Part shown: positions 1 through 7,524 of the stretch, one piece after another | Layout of the letters: each line of letters opens with the position of its first letter | Position numbering within the stretch: the stretch's first letter is position 1 | Source: an uncultured Chthoniobacterales bacterium | GTDB lineage: Bacteria > Verrucomicrobiota > Verrucomicrobiia > Chthoniobacterales > CAKUMP01 | Assembly (NCBI GenBank): GCA_934667795.1 | Contig: CAKUMP010000034.1 | Coordinates: 1-13,346 of the forward strand | Reading direction: 5' to 3' | Length of the DNA: 13,346 nt | Position numbers and translations under genes: made by a program | The notes under the pieces: model-generated | The model's input: the letters and a program-made list of their open reading frames with translations, nothing else | The model's database searches: none | What the model was told of the DNA's origin: nothing

Positions 1-379
<379 letters not shown>

Positions 380-463
380 TATTGGGAAAGACAGTCGGAA
401 AAGTATGGAATAAAATGGCGGGTCTGTCGAGTGCAGGAAGTGCGCAACGCGTGAAATGGGGGA

Positions 464-1603
464 TTAAGCGGAGGCACTGGGTGCACTTTGATGGGGCTGA
501 TAACGACTGACAAATTCTTTTCGGAAATCCGCGAAGGATCCATTTTGGATATGAAAACGGATTTGTTTCATGAGGTTGAGGTAATAATGCAGGTTATGGA
601 GCGAAATGATACGGAGGCCGAGGATTTCTTCTGCTTTGATTAAATGTCGGATATACGCGCGGCTGAATTGCTGGACGAGAGGATGGGTATTTTCTGTAAT
701 GGGGCGAGGGTCATCGGCATAACAGGCATTTTTCAGGTTCATTGTTCCGTCATCGGTAAAAGCGGTTCCATTGCGGGCAATTCTGGTCGGGAGGACACAA
801 TCGAACATATCGATACCCCGAGCGACCAGTTCGACTAATTGAGGAGGAGTCCCAAGGCCCATGGTATAGCGAGGTTTATCTTTAGGAAGAAATGGTTCGG
901 TGTGATCGACCGCACGCATCATTTCCACTTCGGGTTCACCTACGCTGACTCCGCCGATGGCATACCCTTCGAAGCCGATCTGCACGAGTTCCCGGGCACT
1001 TTTTTCCCGTAAATCCGGGTAAACTGACCCCTGTACGATGCCAAAAAGGTGAGGACGTGCATTAAGATCATACTGGTCCATCGCCATCCGGGAACGCTTT
1101 GCCCAGCGAAGTGTCAGGTCCAGGCTTTTCGCTGCATAGTCATGCTCACACGGATGGGGTGGGCATTCATCAAAAGCCATGGCAATGTCCGAACCCAAAA
1201 TGTACTGGATTTCCATTGCAACTTCCGGACTAAGAAACGTCGGACTGCCGTCCAGATGGTTTTGAAAATGGACACCTTCTTCCGTGATTTTCCGTAATTT
1301 TGCCAAAGAAAAAACCTGGAACCCTCCGCTGTCAGTGAGGATCGGTCCATCCCAGGTAGAAAACCCATGCAGCCCCCCCATTTTACGGATGACTTCCAGC
1401 CCGGGACGGATGAATAAATGATAGGTGTTGCCTAAAATAATCTGGGCTTCGAGCGCATGCAGTTCCTGTGGGCTGACCGCTTTGACACTCCCCTGGGTCC
1501 CAACCGGCATGAATATCGGCGTTTCAATCTCCCCATGACGTGTAAAAATCCGTCCCAGCCGCGCCCGGCTCGCTGTATCTTCTTTCAACAACTGAAAAAT
1601 CAT
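464..1603 (-). CDS. tgt: Queuine/preQ1 tRNA-guanine transglycosylase (Tgt) lacking zinc cysteines
   Basis: This 379-residue protein has the usual length of bacterial Tgt, the TIM-barrel enzyme that exchanges guanine-34 for preQ1 in tRNAs with GUN anticodons, a late step of queuosine synthesis. Landmarks are D91 in DSGGFQVFSL, D145 and C147 in FDECPP, Q191 in GIVQG, the GGVSVGE loop at 217-223 and the presumed nucleophile D268 in MFDCVLPTR. Cys at 147 and Val at 221 match bacterial preQ1-type pockets rather than eukaryotic queuine-type ones. The oddity is the zinc site. The family norm is C-x-C-x2-C with a His 26 residues later; here those positions are N305, H307, V310 and H336, so only the last ligand is kept although the flanking SRAY helix aligns well. 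The start ATG is at 1603; I see no Shine-Dalgarno. The gene diverges from the yebC-family gene. Confidence 0.97.
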   Translation of the reverse strand: MIFQLLKEDTASRARLGRIFTRHGEIETPIFMPVGTQGSVKAVSPQELHALEAQIILGNTYHLFIRPGLEVIRKMGGLHGFSTWDGPILTDSGGFQVFSLAKLRKITEEGVHFQNHLDGSPTFLSPEVAMEIQYILGSDIAMAFDECPPHPCEHDYAAKSLDLTLRWAKRSRMAMDQYDLNARPHLFGIVQGSVYPDLREKSARELVQIGFEGYAIGGVSVGEPEVEMMRAVDHTEPFLPKDKPRYTMGLGTPPQLVELVARGIDMFDCVLPTRIARNGTAFTDDGTMNLKNACYADDPRPITENTHPLVQQFSRAYIRHLIKAEEILGLRIISLHNLHYYLNLMKQIRFHIQNGSFADFRKEFVSRYQPHQSAPSASA

Positions 1604-1649
1604 TTCAGAAAGATGAACCGTTCAAACAAATTTGCAAAGCTTTACTTAT

Positions 1650-1790
1650 AACCACAGAGGACACGGAACCTGAGCACCGAGTACACGGGGAACCACAGAG
1701 GACTTGTTTTAACCACAGAATGGCCTCTTAGCCATAGCCTATCTCATATTATTCCAAATAAAATAGGCAATACACAGAATGCACGGAATG
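1650..1790. repeat. Array of degenerate AACCACAGAG / ACACGGA repeats, left arm
   Basis: Within the 514-nt gap between tgt and the yebC-family gene, plus-strand copies of AACCACAGAG recur at about 1650, 1691 and 1711, interleaved with ACACGGA-type and TACACAGAATGCACGGAAT blocks. The stretch 1737-1768 adds a small inverted repeat, GCCTAT pairing with ATAGGC. Such degenerate CACAGAG/ACACGGA repeats are, to my knowledge, common intergenic debris in environmental bacterial genomes. No function is evident. Confidence 0.75.
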
Positions 1791-1986
1791 TTTTTAGGGG
1801 TTGTGAAGCATAGTCTTATCACAAAATGCGTCTAATTTAATTTCGTTCGCGGTTCATTTTTTAATTAAGTAAGTCGTTATTGTGGTCCGAATCGGGCATG
1901 AGATCGGAATCCTCAAAAACAATTTTACCTTGAAAAAATCGACTTCGTGGTTCGAATGGATTGCGCATTAAAAAACTTTAAAAAAA
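1791..1986. other. AT-rich core between inverted repeat arrays
   Basis: These 196 nt separate the two oppositely oriented arrays. They are AT-rich and hold two loosely similar segments (TTCGCGGTTC near 1849 and TTCGTGGTTC near 1945). I find no coding frame with family resemblance and no convincing promoter, although the promoters of both tgt and the yebC-family gene must lie in or near the 1604-2117 gap. Confidence 0.45.
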
Positions 1987-2105
1987 TTCTGTGCATTCTG
2001 TGTATTCTGTGGTTAAAAAAAAGTTTCCGGTGTATTCTGTGGTTCAAGCAGGTTCTCTGTGGTTCCTGTGGTTTGGACCAGTTTCCCGGTGTGTTTTGTG
2101 GTTTA
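1986..2105. repeat. Array of degenerate CTGTGGTT / ATTCTGTG repeats, right arm
   Basis: This array carries the left-arm repeat in reverse orientation: CTGTGGTT recurs near 2007, 2037, 2057 and 2067, with TGTATTCTGTGG blocks. The 21-nt segment 1986-2006 is the reverse complement of 1769-1789 with one mismatch, so the arms could pair across the 196-nt core. Translated in the yebC frame the array yields low-complexity Cys/Leu/Ile-rich sequence (for example ILCILCILW), which explains the spurious N-terminal extension of that frame. Confidence 0.75.
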
Positions 2106-2117
2106 GAAAGATTTTAT

Positions 2118-2840
2118 ATGGGAGCGCAATGGAAACAAAAATGGCGGGAGTTAAGTGCCAATAAGCGGGGCAAACTTTTCGGGAAACTGGTGAAAGAAAT
2201 TCAGGTAGCGGCACGCACGGGGGTGCCTGACCCGGATTCGAATTCTCGTCTGGCTGCGGCAATGGAAGCAGCGCGTAAGCAGTCTGTTCCGAAGGAAACG
2301 ATTGATCGCGCTGTAAAAAAAGGGGCTGGGCTGCTGGGAGATAAGGTGGAATATGAGGAAATTACCTATGAAGGGTTTGGTCCGCATAAAATTCCTGTGA
2401 TTGTTGAATGCCTGACCGATAACCGGAATCGCACGGCTTCCGAAGTCCGTGTCCTTTTCAAACAGGGACAATTGGGCTCCAGCGGAAGCGTTGCATTCCT
2501 TTTCGAACATGTCGGACTTGTCGAAGCGACACATACTAATACCACTATCGATCCGGAAGAAGCGGCAATTAATGCAGATGCAAATGAAGTCGAAGAACTG
2601 GATTCCGATAAGATCCCGGAAGGCCAGATCGGCGCTACGTTTATCTGTAATTGTGCCTCGCTGGATGCAACCGCGAAAGCACTTCGTGCGGAAGGATGGA
2701 ATGTGATGACGGCAGAACTTGCTTATCTCGCAAAAAATTACCCGGAACTGACCGATGAACAGCGGGAAGATGTCGAAAAATTTCTTCATGCATTGGATGA
2801 TGATGAAGATGTACACCGAGTTTATGCGGCATTAAGGTAA
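2118..2840 (+). CDS. YebC/PmpR (TACO1) family protein
   Basis: From ATG at 2118 this encodes 240 residues, the normal length for the YebC/PmpR/TACO1 family. Members are cytoplasmic; some were described as DNA-binding regulators, and recent work links the family to translation through difficult motifs such as polyproline. The start MGAQWKQKWRELSANKRGKL is a typical family N-terminus. It is followed by KLVKEIQVAAR, PDPDSNSRLAAAMEAAR, VPKETIDRAVKKGAG, YEGFGP, VECLTDNRNRTASEVR and GSSGSVAFLFE, all family signatures, and an acidic C-terminal region. The frame is open upstream to 1947, but those 57 residues come from the repeat array and match nothing in the family, so I reject the longer start. 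Only a weak purine stretch (AGAAAG) precedes the ATG. yebC commonly neighbours ruvCAB, queA and tgt elsewhere; here it is divergent from tgt. Confidence 0.93.
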   Translation: MGAQWKQKWRELSANKRGKLFGKLVKEIQVAARTGVPDPDSNSRLAAAMEAARKQSVPKETIDRAVKKGAGLLGDKVEYEEITYEGFGPHKIPVIVECLTDNRNRTASEVRVLFKQGQLGSSGSVAFLFEHVGLVEATHTNTTIDPEEAAINADANEVEELDSDKIPEGQIGATFICNCASLDATAKALRAEGWNVMTAELAYLAKNYPELTDEQREDVEKFLHALDDDEDVHRVYAALR

Positions 2841-2927
2841 GTTTTCGATAAATTTCAGGATCGGGCTTGAATCTTTTGTCAATCCCTCCACATAATAGAT
2901 TTCGGCGTATGTCCCTGGAAAAATTTC

Positions 2928-2933
2928 GAGGGA
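2928..2933 (+). promoter_or_regulatory. Shine-Dalgarno GAGGGA for the first ABC gene
   Basis: GAGGGA ends 9 nt before the ATG at 2943. It is one of only two convincingly spaced Shine-Dalgarno sequences I see in the window, and it supports that start. Confidence 0.6.
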
Positions 2934-2942
2934 ATTTCTATC

Positions 2943-4826
2943 ATGAAAGATTCCGATGATCCTGACCCCCTGGGGGAGAGTAAGAAAAACTCACAGTATT
3001 TGTTAAGGTTACTTAAGCTGAGCTGGCAATACCGTTGGGATTGTATCGCCATTCTTCTGTTACAGTTAGTGATCCTGACCCTGGCACTCAGTGGCCTTGG
3101 ATTCGTGGGGGTGGGAATCGACTTCATCCGCGAAACAATCGGGGAAACTTCTAACCCGATCAAATGGCCATTCGGACTGGCTCCACCGGAACACTGGCCT
3201 CACATGCAAACGATCCTGGTCATTGCGATAGCCATTTTCCTCATCGCATTTATCCGAGGCCTCCTTCAGTATATTTATACCACACGACTGGCCTATTTAG
3301 TTCAGGCTAAAATTATTCTGGATTTGCGAGCGAGTGTGTATGACAAGCTGCAGCAACTGAGTTTTCGGTTTTTTGATGCCAATGCGAGTGGTTCTATCAT
3401 CAACCGTGTGACGGGGGATGTACAGGCGGTGCGTTTATTTGTGGACGGGGTACTGATGCAGAGTGTGATTTTGGTATTATCGGTGGGGGTTTTTCTATTT
3501 TACATGCTGAGTATTGAGGTCGGGCTGACGCTTGCCTGTATGCTTCCGATGCCTTTGATCTGGATACTTTCGAGTAAAATGTCCAGGGTAGTGAAGCCTG
3601 CGTACCGGGAGAATCGGGAATTGTTGGATGGGTTAATTTTGCGACTGACAGAAAATTATCGTGGGATGCAGGTTGTAAAAGGATTTGGCCTGGAGAACGA
3701 GCAGATCCGGCAGTTTTCTGCGGCAAATAACCAATTGCGGGACCAGCAGAACTGGGTATTTGGACAAGTTGCTTTTTATTCTCCGGCGATTGCATTTGCG
3801 AGTCAGATCAGCTTAATCATTTTGTTAGGCTATGGAGGATATCTGGTGATGGTGGGGAAACTGCCATTGGGAACAGGGATGGTCGTTTTCGCGGGGTTGC
3901 TCCAGCAGTTTTCTTCCCAGGTGGCAAATATTGCCTCCATTATGGACAGTATGCAGCGCAGTCTGGTGGCTTCCCGCCGGGTGTTTGAGATTCTGGATGC
4001 GCCGATTGATATCAAAGATGACGCGAATGCGGTAGCGCTGTCGAATGTGCGAGGAGAAATTGAATTTGAAAATGTTTCGTTTGCTTTTAAGGAAAGCGAC
4101 ACTGTGCTGCATGAAGTTTCTTTTAAAGCGGTGCCTGGTGAATGTATTGCGATTGTGGGGATTACCGGATCCGGCAAGAGTGCGTTGTTGAGTTTGATTT
4201 CGCGGTTTTACGATCCCGATCAGGGGAGGGTTTTGGTTGATGGGCATGATGCCAGGACGGTACGACTGCGGGATTTACGGAGAAACGTGGGGTTGGTATT
4301 TCAGGAGAGTTTTATTTTTCGTTCGAGTGTGGCGGCAAATATTGCGTTTGGACACCCGAATGCGACCGACGAGCAGATTGAAACTGCGGCAAAAATTGCC
4401 TGTGCGCATAACTTTATTCAGGAACTTCCCAAAGGGTATAAAACGATTCTGGGCGAAGGGGGCGCAGACCTCTCCGGGGGGCAGCGTCAGCGGATTGCCA
4501 TCGCTCGCGCCATTCTTTTAGACCCATCCATTTTAATACTGGATGACCCGACCGCAGCCATCGACCCCGGAACCGAAAATGAAATTCTGGAAGCCATGGA
4601 TCGTGTCACCAAAGGCCGTACTACCTTTGTGGTCGCACATCGTTTAAGTACGCTGCGCCGGGCCGACCGTATTATTGTGCTGGAAAAAGGACGGATCGTA
4701 CAAAGTGGCACCCATGAACAGTTGATGAACGAAAAGGGACATTATCAATATGCCGCCCAATTACAAATGGCTGACCATGAAAGCCGTATGATTTTGGGTA
4801 TGGCAGTGAACAAACGTGTTTCATGA
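2943..4826 (+). CDS. ABC exporter half-transporter, subunit A (degenerate Walker B)
   Basis: The 627-residue protein is an MsbA/multidrug-type exporter half: an N-terminal six-helix transmembrane domain (about 30-335) and a C-terminal ATPase (about 370-605). In the ATPase I see Walker A at 406-413 (GITGSGKS), a Q-loop glutamine near 454, a canonical LSGGQ signature at 510-514, Walker B LILDD at 531-535 and H-loop His566. The catalytic Glu after Walker B is replaced by Asp535. That exchange is typical of one partner in asymmetric heterodimeric exporters such as TM287/288 or BmrCD. The stop overlaps the start of the next gene by 4 nt (ATGA), so the partners are translationally coupled. The pair probably exports a lipid, drug or peptide across the inner membrane; the substrate cannot be read from sequence. 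Confidence 0.95.
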   Translation: MKDSDDPDPLGESKKNSQYLLRLLKLSWQYRWDCIAILLLQLVILTLALSGLGFVGVGIDFIRETIGETSNPIKWPFGLAPPEHWPHMQTILVIAIAIFLIAFIRGLLQYIYTTRLAYLVQAKIILDLRASVYDKLQQLSFRFFDANASGSIINRVTGDVQAVRLFVDGVLMQSVILVLSVGVFLFYMLSIEVGLTLACMLPMPLIWILSSKMSRVVKPAYRENRELLDGLILRLTENYRGMQVVKGFGLENEQIRQFSAANNQLRDQQNWVFGQVAFYSPAIAFASQISLIILLGYGGYLVMVGKLPLGTGMVVFAGLLQQFSSQVANIASIMDSMQRSLVASRRVFEILDAPIDIKDDANAVALSNVRGEIEFENVSFAFKESDTVLHEVSFKAVPGECIAIVGITGSGKSALLSLISRFYDPDQGRVLVDGHDARTVRLRDLRRNVGLVFQESFIFRSSVAANIAFGHPNATDEQIETAAKIACAHNFIQELPKGYKTILGEGGADLSGGQRQRIAIARAILLDPSILILDDPTAAIDPGTENEILEAMDRVTKGRTTFVVAHRLSTLRRADRIIVLEKGRIVQSGTHEQLMNEKGHYQYAAQLQMADHESRMILGMAVNKRVS

Positions 4827-6634
4827 AAGACATTGCCGGATTGGTAACTGACGGGAAACGGGATCTGGAACAGCATCCCACGCCTGAAAAACTGGATTTC
4901 AAGGTTTTGGTCCGGACATTTCGCTATGCCCGTGCGTACAAACGAATGGCGATTATCCTGACAGGATTGACCATCATTCGCTCCATCCAATTACCCTTTC
5001 TTGCGTGGGCTTTAGGGGCGGTGATTAATGGACCGATTGCGGGAGGAGATCGCCGCGGGCTTTTCTGGGGCGTCGTGGGATTCACCGTGTTAGCCTTGAT
5101 TACACAGCTCACGATGCGCTATCGACAAAACCTTGCTTTGCGATTTGGCGAAGCGGTGTTGCATGACCTGCGGCGAGATATTTTTGTTCATCTGCAATCT
5201 TTGACCATGGGGTTCTATAACCGGACTCGCATTGGGTATATTATCAGTCGGTTTACGTCTGATCTGGAATCGCTGCGGGCAGGGATCCAGAATGTCCTTT
5301 TTGTCAGTATTGTGCAAGGGGGGCAAATGTTGTTCAGCGGCTTGATCATGCTGTATTATGACTGGCTGCTGTTTTTGGTCATGTTAGGGATTTCTCCGGT
5401 GATCTGGGCGATCAACCGGCATTTTCGAAAACAACTCAGCTTCTTGCAGCGGCAGCTTCAGGAAAGTTTCAGCCGGGTGACCGCCACTCTGGCGGAGTCG
5501 GTCAACGGGATTCGAATCACGCAAAGTTATGTGCGTCAGGAGGTCAATGCAGGATTTTTTCGGAAATTGATGGTAGATCATTCGCGGTATAATATTGAAG
5601 CGGCGCGAGCGAATGGGATTTTTATTCCGTTGCTTGAATTGAACAGCCAGTTATTTGTGGCCGTGTTGTTATTAGTGGGGGGATATCGTGTCGCGGGAGG
5701 ATCACCGCCGATGGAGATTGGGGATCTGATTCAGTTTTTCTTTCTGGCAAATTTATTTTTTGAGCCGGTTAAAAGTCTTGGAAACCAGTTTGTTGCGGCG
5801 ATTACCGCCGCCGCCGGGGCTGAACGGGTATTTCGTTTGCTGGATATGAAACCCGATTGGACAGATGCTCCCGATGCCAAAGATCTGATTCCTATCCAGG
5901 GGAAAGTTTCTTTTGAAAACGTGCATTTCGAATATGTTCCTGGTCGCCCGGTTCTGAAAGGCGTTTCTTTTAATGTCGATCCCGGGCAATCGATTGCACT
6001 GGTCGGGCATACCGGTTCAGGGAAAAGTTCGATTATCAATCTGGTTACAAAATTTTATTTACCGAGTGCAGGGACGATCAAAATTGACGGACAGGATATT
6101 CTTTCGATTACTTCGTCATCGTTGCATGAGCAAATGGGGATTGTGCAGCAGCAGAACTTTTTGTTTTCCGGATCGGTGATGGACAATATCCGGTCTGGAA
6201 ACATCCAGGCAACGGATGATGAGGTAATTGAATGTATCAAGAAACTGGATTGTTACGACATGTTCACGTCGTTGCCTGAAGGATTAAATACGGATGTAGG
6301 GGAGCGAGGCGGCGGATTGTCTTTGGGGCAGCGACAGATGATTTGTTTTGCGCGCGCGATGCTTGCCAATCCACGGATTCTGATTCTGGATGAAGCGACC
6401 AGTTCGATTGACACCTTAACCGAAGCTCGAACACAGAAAGCGTTGGAGATTTTGCTGCAGGGGCGGACGAGTTTCATTGTCGCGCATCGGTTGAGTACGA
6501 TTATCCACGCGCATCAGGTATTGGTTCTGGATCATGGGGAAATTATTGAACATGGAAATCACAAAGAGCTGTTGAGGCAGGGGGGAGTGTACGCCCAATT
6601 GTACCGCCAGTTTATCCAGGCTTCTGAGTCTTGA
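4823..6634 (+). CDS. ABC exporter half-transporter, subunit B (degenerate signature motif)
   Basis: The 603-residue partner has the same layout: a membrane domain at about 35-330 and an ATPase at about 360-590. Walker A is GHTGSGKS at 395-402, Walker B ILDE has the catalytic Glu524, and the H-loop is His555. The signature motif is LSLGQ at 499-503 instead of LSGGQ. ABC sites form from the Walker motifs of one subunit and the signature of the other. Subunit A Asp535 and subunit B LSLGQ therefore share one degenerate site, while subunit B Glu524 and subunit A LSGGQ form the active one. This complementarity argues for an obligate heterodimer. The ATG at 4823 overlaps the upstream stop, and I see no other gene in the unit before the toxin-antitoxin locus. 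Confidence 0.95.
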   Translation: MKDIAGLVTDGKRDLEQHPTPEKLDFKVLVRTFRYARAYKRMAIILTGLTIIRSIQLPFLAWALGAVINGPIAGGDRRGLFWGVVGFTVLALITQLTMRYRQNLALRFGEAVLHDLRRDIFVHLQSLTMGFYNRTRIGYIISRFTSDLESLRAGIQNVLFVSIVQGGQMLFSGLIMLYYDWLLFLVMLGISPVIWAINRHFRKQLSFLQRQLQESFSRVTATLAESVNGIRITQSYVRQEVNAGFFRKLMVDHSRYNIEAARANGIFIPLLELNSQLFVAVLLLVGGYRVAGGSPPMEIGDLIQFFFLANLFFEPVKSLGNQFVAAITAAAGAERVFRLLDMKPDWTDAPDAKDLIPIQGKVSFENVHFEYVPGRPVLKGVSFNVDPGQSIALVGHTGSGKSSIINLVTKFYLPSAGTIKIDGQDILSITSSSLHEQMGIVQQQNFLFSGSVMDNIRSGNIQATDDEVIECIKKLDCYDMFTSLPEGLNTDVGERGGGLSLGQRQMICFARAMLANPRILILDEATSSIDTLTEARTQKALEILLQGRTSFIVAHRLSTIIHAHQVLVLDHGEIIEHGNHKELLRQGGVYAQLYRQFIQASES

Positions 6635-6640
6635 TCTCCT

Positions 6641-6660
6641 GGGAGCGCCGACATTTCTGG
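6641..6660. repeat. Fragment of the intergenic repeat also found near 11094
   Basis: The segment GGGAGCGCCGACATTTC just after the ABC operon closely matches GGGAGTGCCCGACATTTC at about 11093-11110, at the left flank of the inverted-repeat element. It is probably a decayed or partial copy of the same family. I see no arms of that element beside it. Confidence 0.5.
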
Positions 6661-6709
6661 AAGTGTTTCCTTATTTTAAACTCGTCGCTGATCTTCAAAA
6701 AAACATGAA

Positions 6710-6738
6710 TTGACATCGCATACGATAGCGTATATGGT
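6710..6738 (+). promoter_or_regulatory. Toxin-antitoxin promoter with internal palindrome
   Basis: TTGACA at 6710-6715, a 17-nt spacer and TATGGT at 6733-6738 form a sigma-70-like promoter. Within it lies the inverted repeat ATACG-ATAG-CGTAT at 6720-6733, well placed to be the operator for the ribbon-helix-helix antitoxin. The predicted transcription start would be at about 6745, the GTG start codon itself, so the message may be leaderless. Autoregulation is inferred from how such modules usually work. Confidence 0.6.
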
Positions 6739-6744
6739 ATCAAC

Positions 6745-7155
6745 GTGATTTGTGCTGTAATCGATACGAATGTGCTGGTTGCTGCCTTACGATCATCCTC
6801 AGGTGCCAGTCATGAGGTTTTGCTGGCAGCTTATCGGCATGATTTCGAGGTCGCGCTTTCCGTTCCGTTGCTTGCAGAATATGATGATGTCTGCCATCGG
6901 ACTGGAAGTGGCATTTCGATTCCAGCCTCGGCAGTAGATGACGTGATCAATTGGATTGCGCAAATTTCCCGGCAGCAGACGATCCATTATCTATGGCGTG
7001 CCATTCTTCCTGATTCCAAGGATGACATGGTTTTGGAAGTGGCAGTGGCAGCTGGAACATCGCATATCATTACATTTAACCACAAGCATCTCAAGAAAGC
7101 TTCGGAGTTTGGGATTGCTGTAGTAACACCCTCCGAATTTTTGAAATTGTTATGA
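6745..7155 (+). CDS. PIN-domain toxin (putative ribonuclease)
   Basis: The 136-residue protein resembles the PIN-family toxin group (COG1569-like) of toxin-antitoxin modules, metal-dependent RNases usually inactivated by their antitoxin. It starts AVIDTNVLVAALRSSSGAS, with D7 as the first acidic metal ligand. E45 (in LLAEYDDV) and D93/D94 (in LPDSKDDMVLEVA) are the likely next ligands. The last strand is IITFNHKHL, where some PIN proteins have a fourth Asp but many of this group have Asn. The start is GTG at 6745: the nearby ATG at 6734 is out of frame, and the DTN strand begins immediately after this codon. There is no Shine-Dalgarno. The stop overlaps the antitoxin start as ATGA, so the order is toxin first. 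Confidence 0.88.
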   Translation: MICAVIDTNVLVAALRSSSGASHEVLLAAYRHDFEVALSVPLLAEYDDVCHRTGSGISIPASAVDDVINWIAQISRQQTIHYLWRAILPDSKDDMVLEVAVAAGTSHIITFNHKHLKKASEFGIAVVTPSEFLKLL

Positions 7156-7424
7156 GTACACTGAGTCTTAGAATTCCGGATTCGTTGCATCGGACACTGA
7201 AGAGTGCAGCCGAACAAGATGGCGTTTCCATTAATCAGTTTGTTAGTCTTGCGGTTGCCGAGAAACTTTCGGCCTTGCAGACTTATAATTTAATTGCGGA
7301 GAAAGCGAGCAAGGGTTCCCAAGAGAAATTTCTTAAGGCTATGTCAATGGTTCCTGCTGGAGATGTAGTTGAGGGAGATAAGATTCCTGCAGAATACAAG
7401 AGAAGAACAAGGCGTCGATCCTAA
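7152..7424 (+). CDS. Ribbon-helix-helix antitoxin (HicB/CopG-like)
   Basis: The 90-residue protein has an N-terminal ribbon-helix-helix pattern: strand STLSLRIPDSLHRTL, helix KSAAEQDGVS, then INQFVSLAVAEKL. This is typical of CopG-type and HicB-family antitoxins that bind their own promoter as dimers. The C-terminal half (about 50-90), ending in the very basic YKRRTRRRS, probably wraps and neutralises the PIN toxin. The ATG at 7152 overlaps the toxin stop by 4 nt, giving coupled translation. The palindrome at 6720-6733 is the likely binding site. The module stands alone between the ABC operon and a convergent cytochrome gene, as expected for a mobile or selfish addiction pair. Confidence 0.85.
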   Translation: MSTLSLRIPDSLHRTLKSAAEQDGVSINQFVSLAVAEKLSALQTYNLIAEKASKGSQEKFLKAMSMVPAGDVVEGDKIPAEYKRRTRRRS

Positions 7425-7478
7425 CACCTGCCGAACCTTTCTTCTCCATCAGACATATCTTACGGGTTTAATAAGTCG

Positions 7479-7502
7479 GGTGGGTAGCAGAAATTGCCCA
7501 AC
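7479..7502. other. Hairpin between convergent genes
   Basis: GGTGGGTA and TGCCCAAC can pair (eight positions with one mismatch and one wobble) around an 8-nt loop, midway between the antitoxin stop at 7424 and the convergent di-haem gene end at 7525. It could act as a terminator, but no clear T-tract follows on either strand. It may instead be a fragment of a palindromic intergenic repeat. Confidence 0.35.
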
Positions 7503-7524
7503 TGGACGTTCCTTCGTCAAACGA

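Noticed and set aside
1650..2105. Possible CRISPR array
   Set aside because: Repeat units are short, degenerate, irregularly spaced and in both orientations; no cas genes are present.
2151..2816. 221-codon minus-strand open frame
   Set aside because: It is antisense to the yebC-family gene; its translation is low-quality Cys/Phe/Arg-rich sequence.
6635..6660. Terminator after the ABC operon (CTCC-TG-GGAG)
   Set aside because: The loop of 2 nt is too short and no T-tract follows; the segment is better explained as a repeat fragment.
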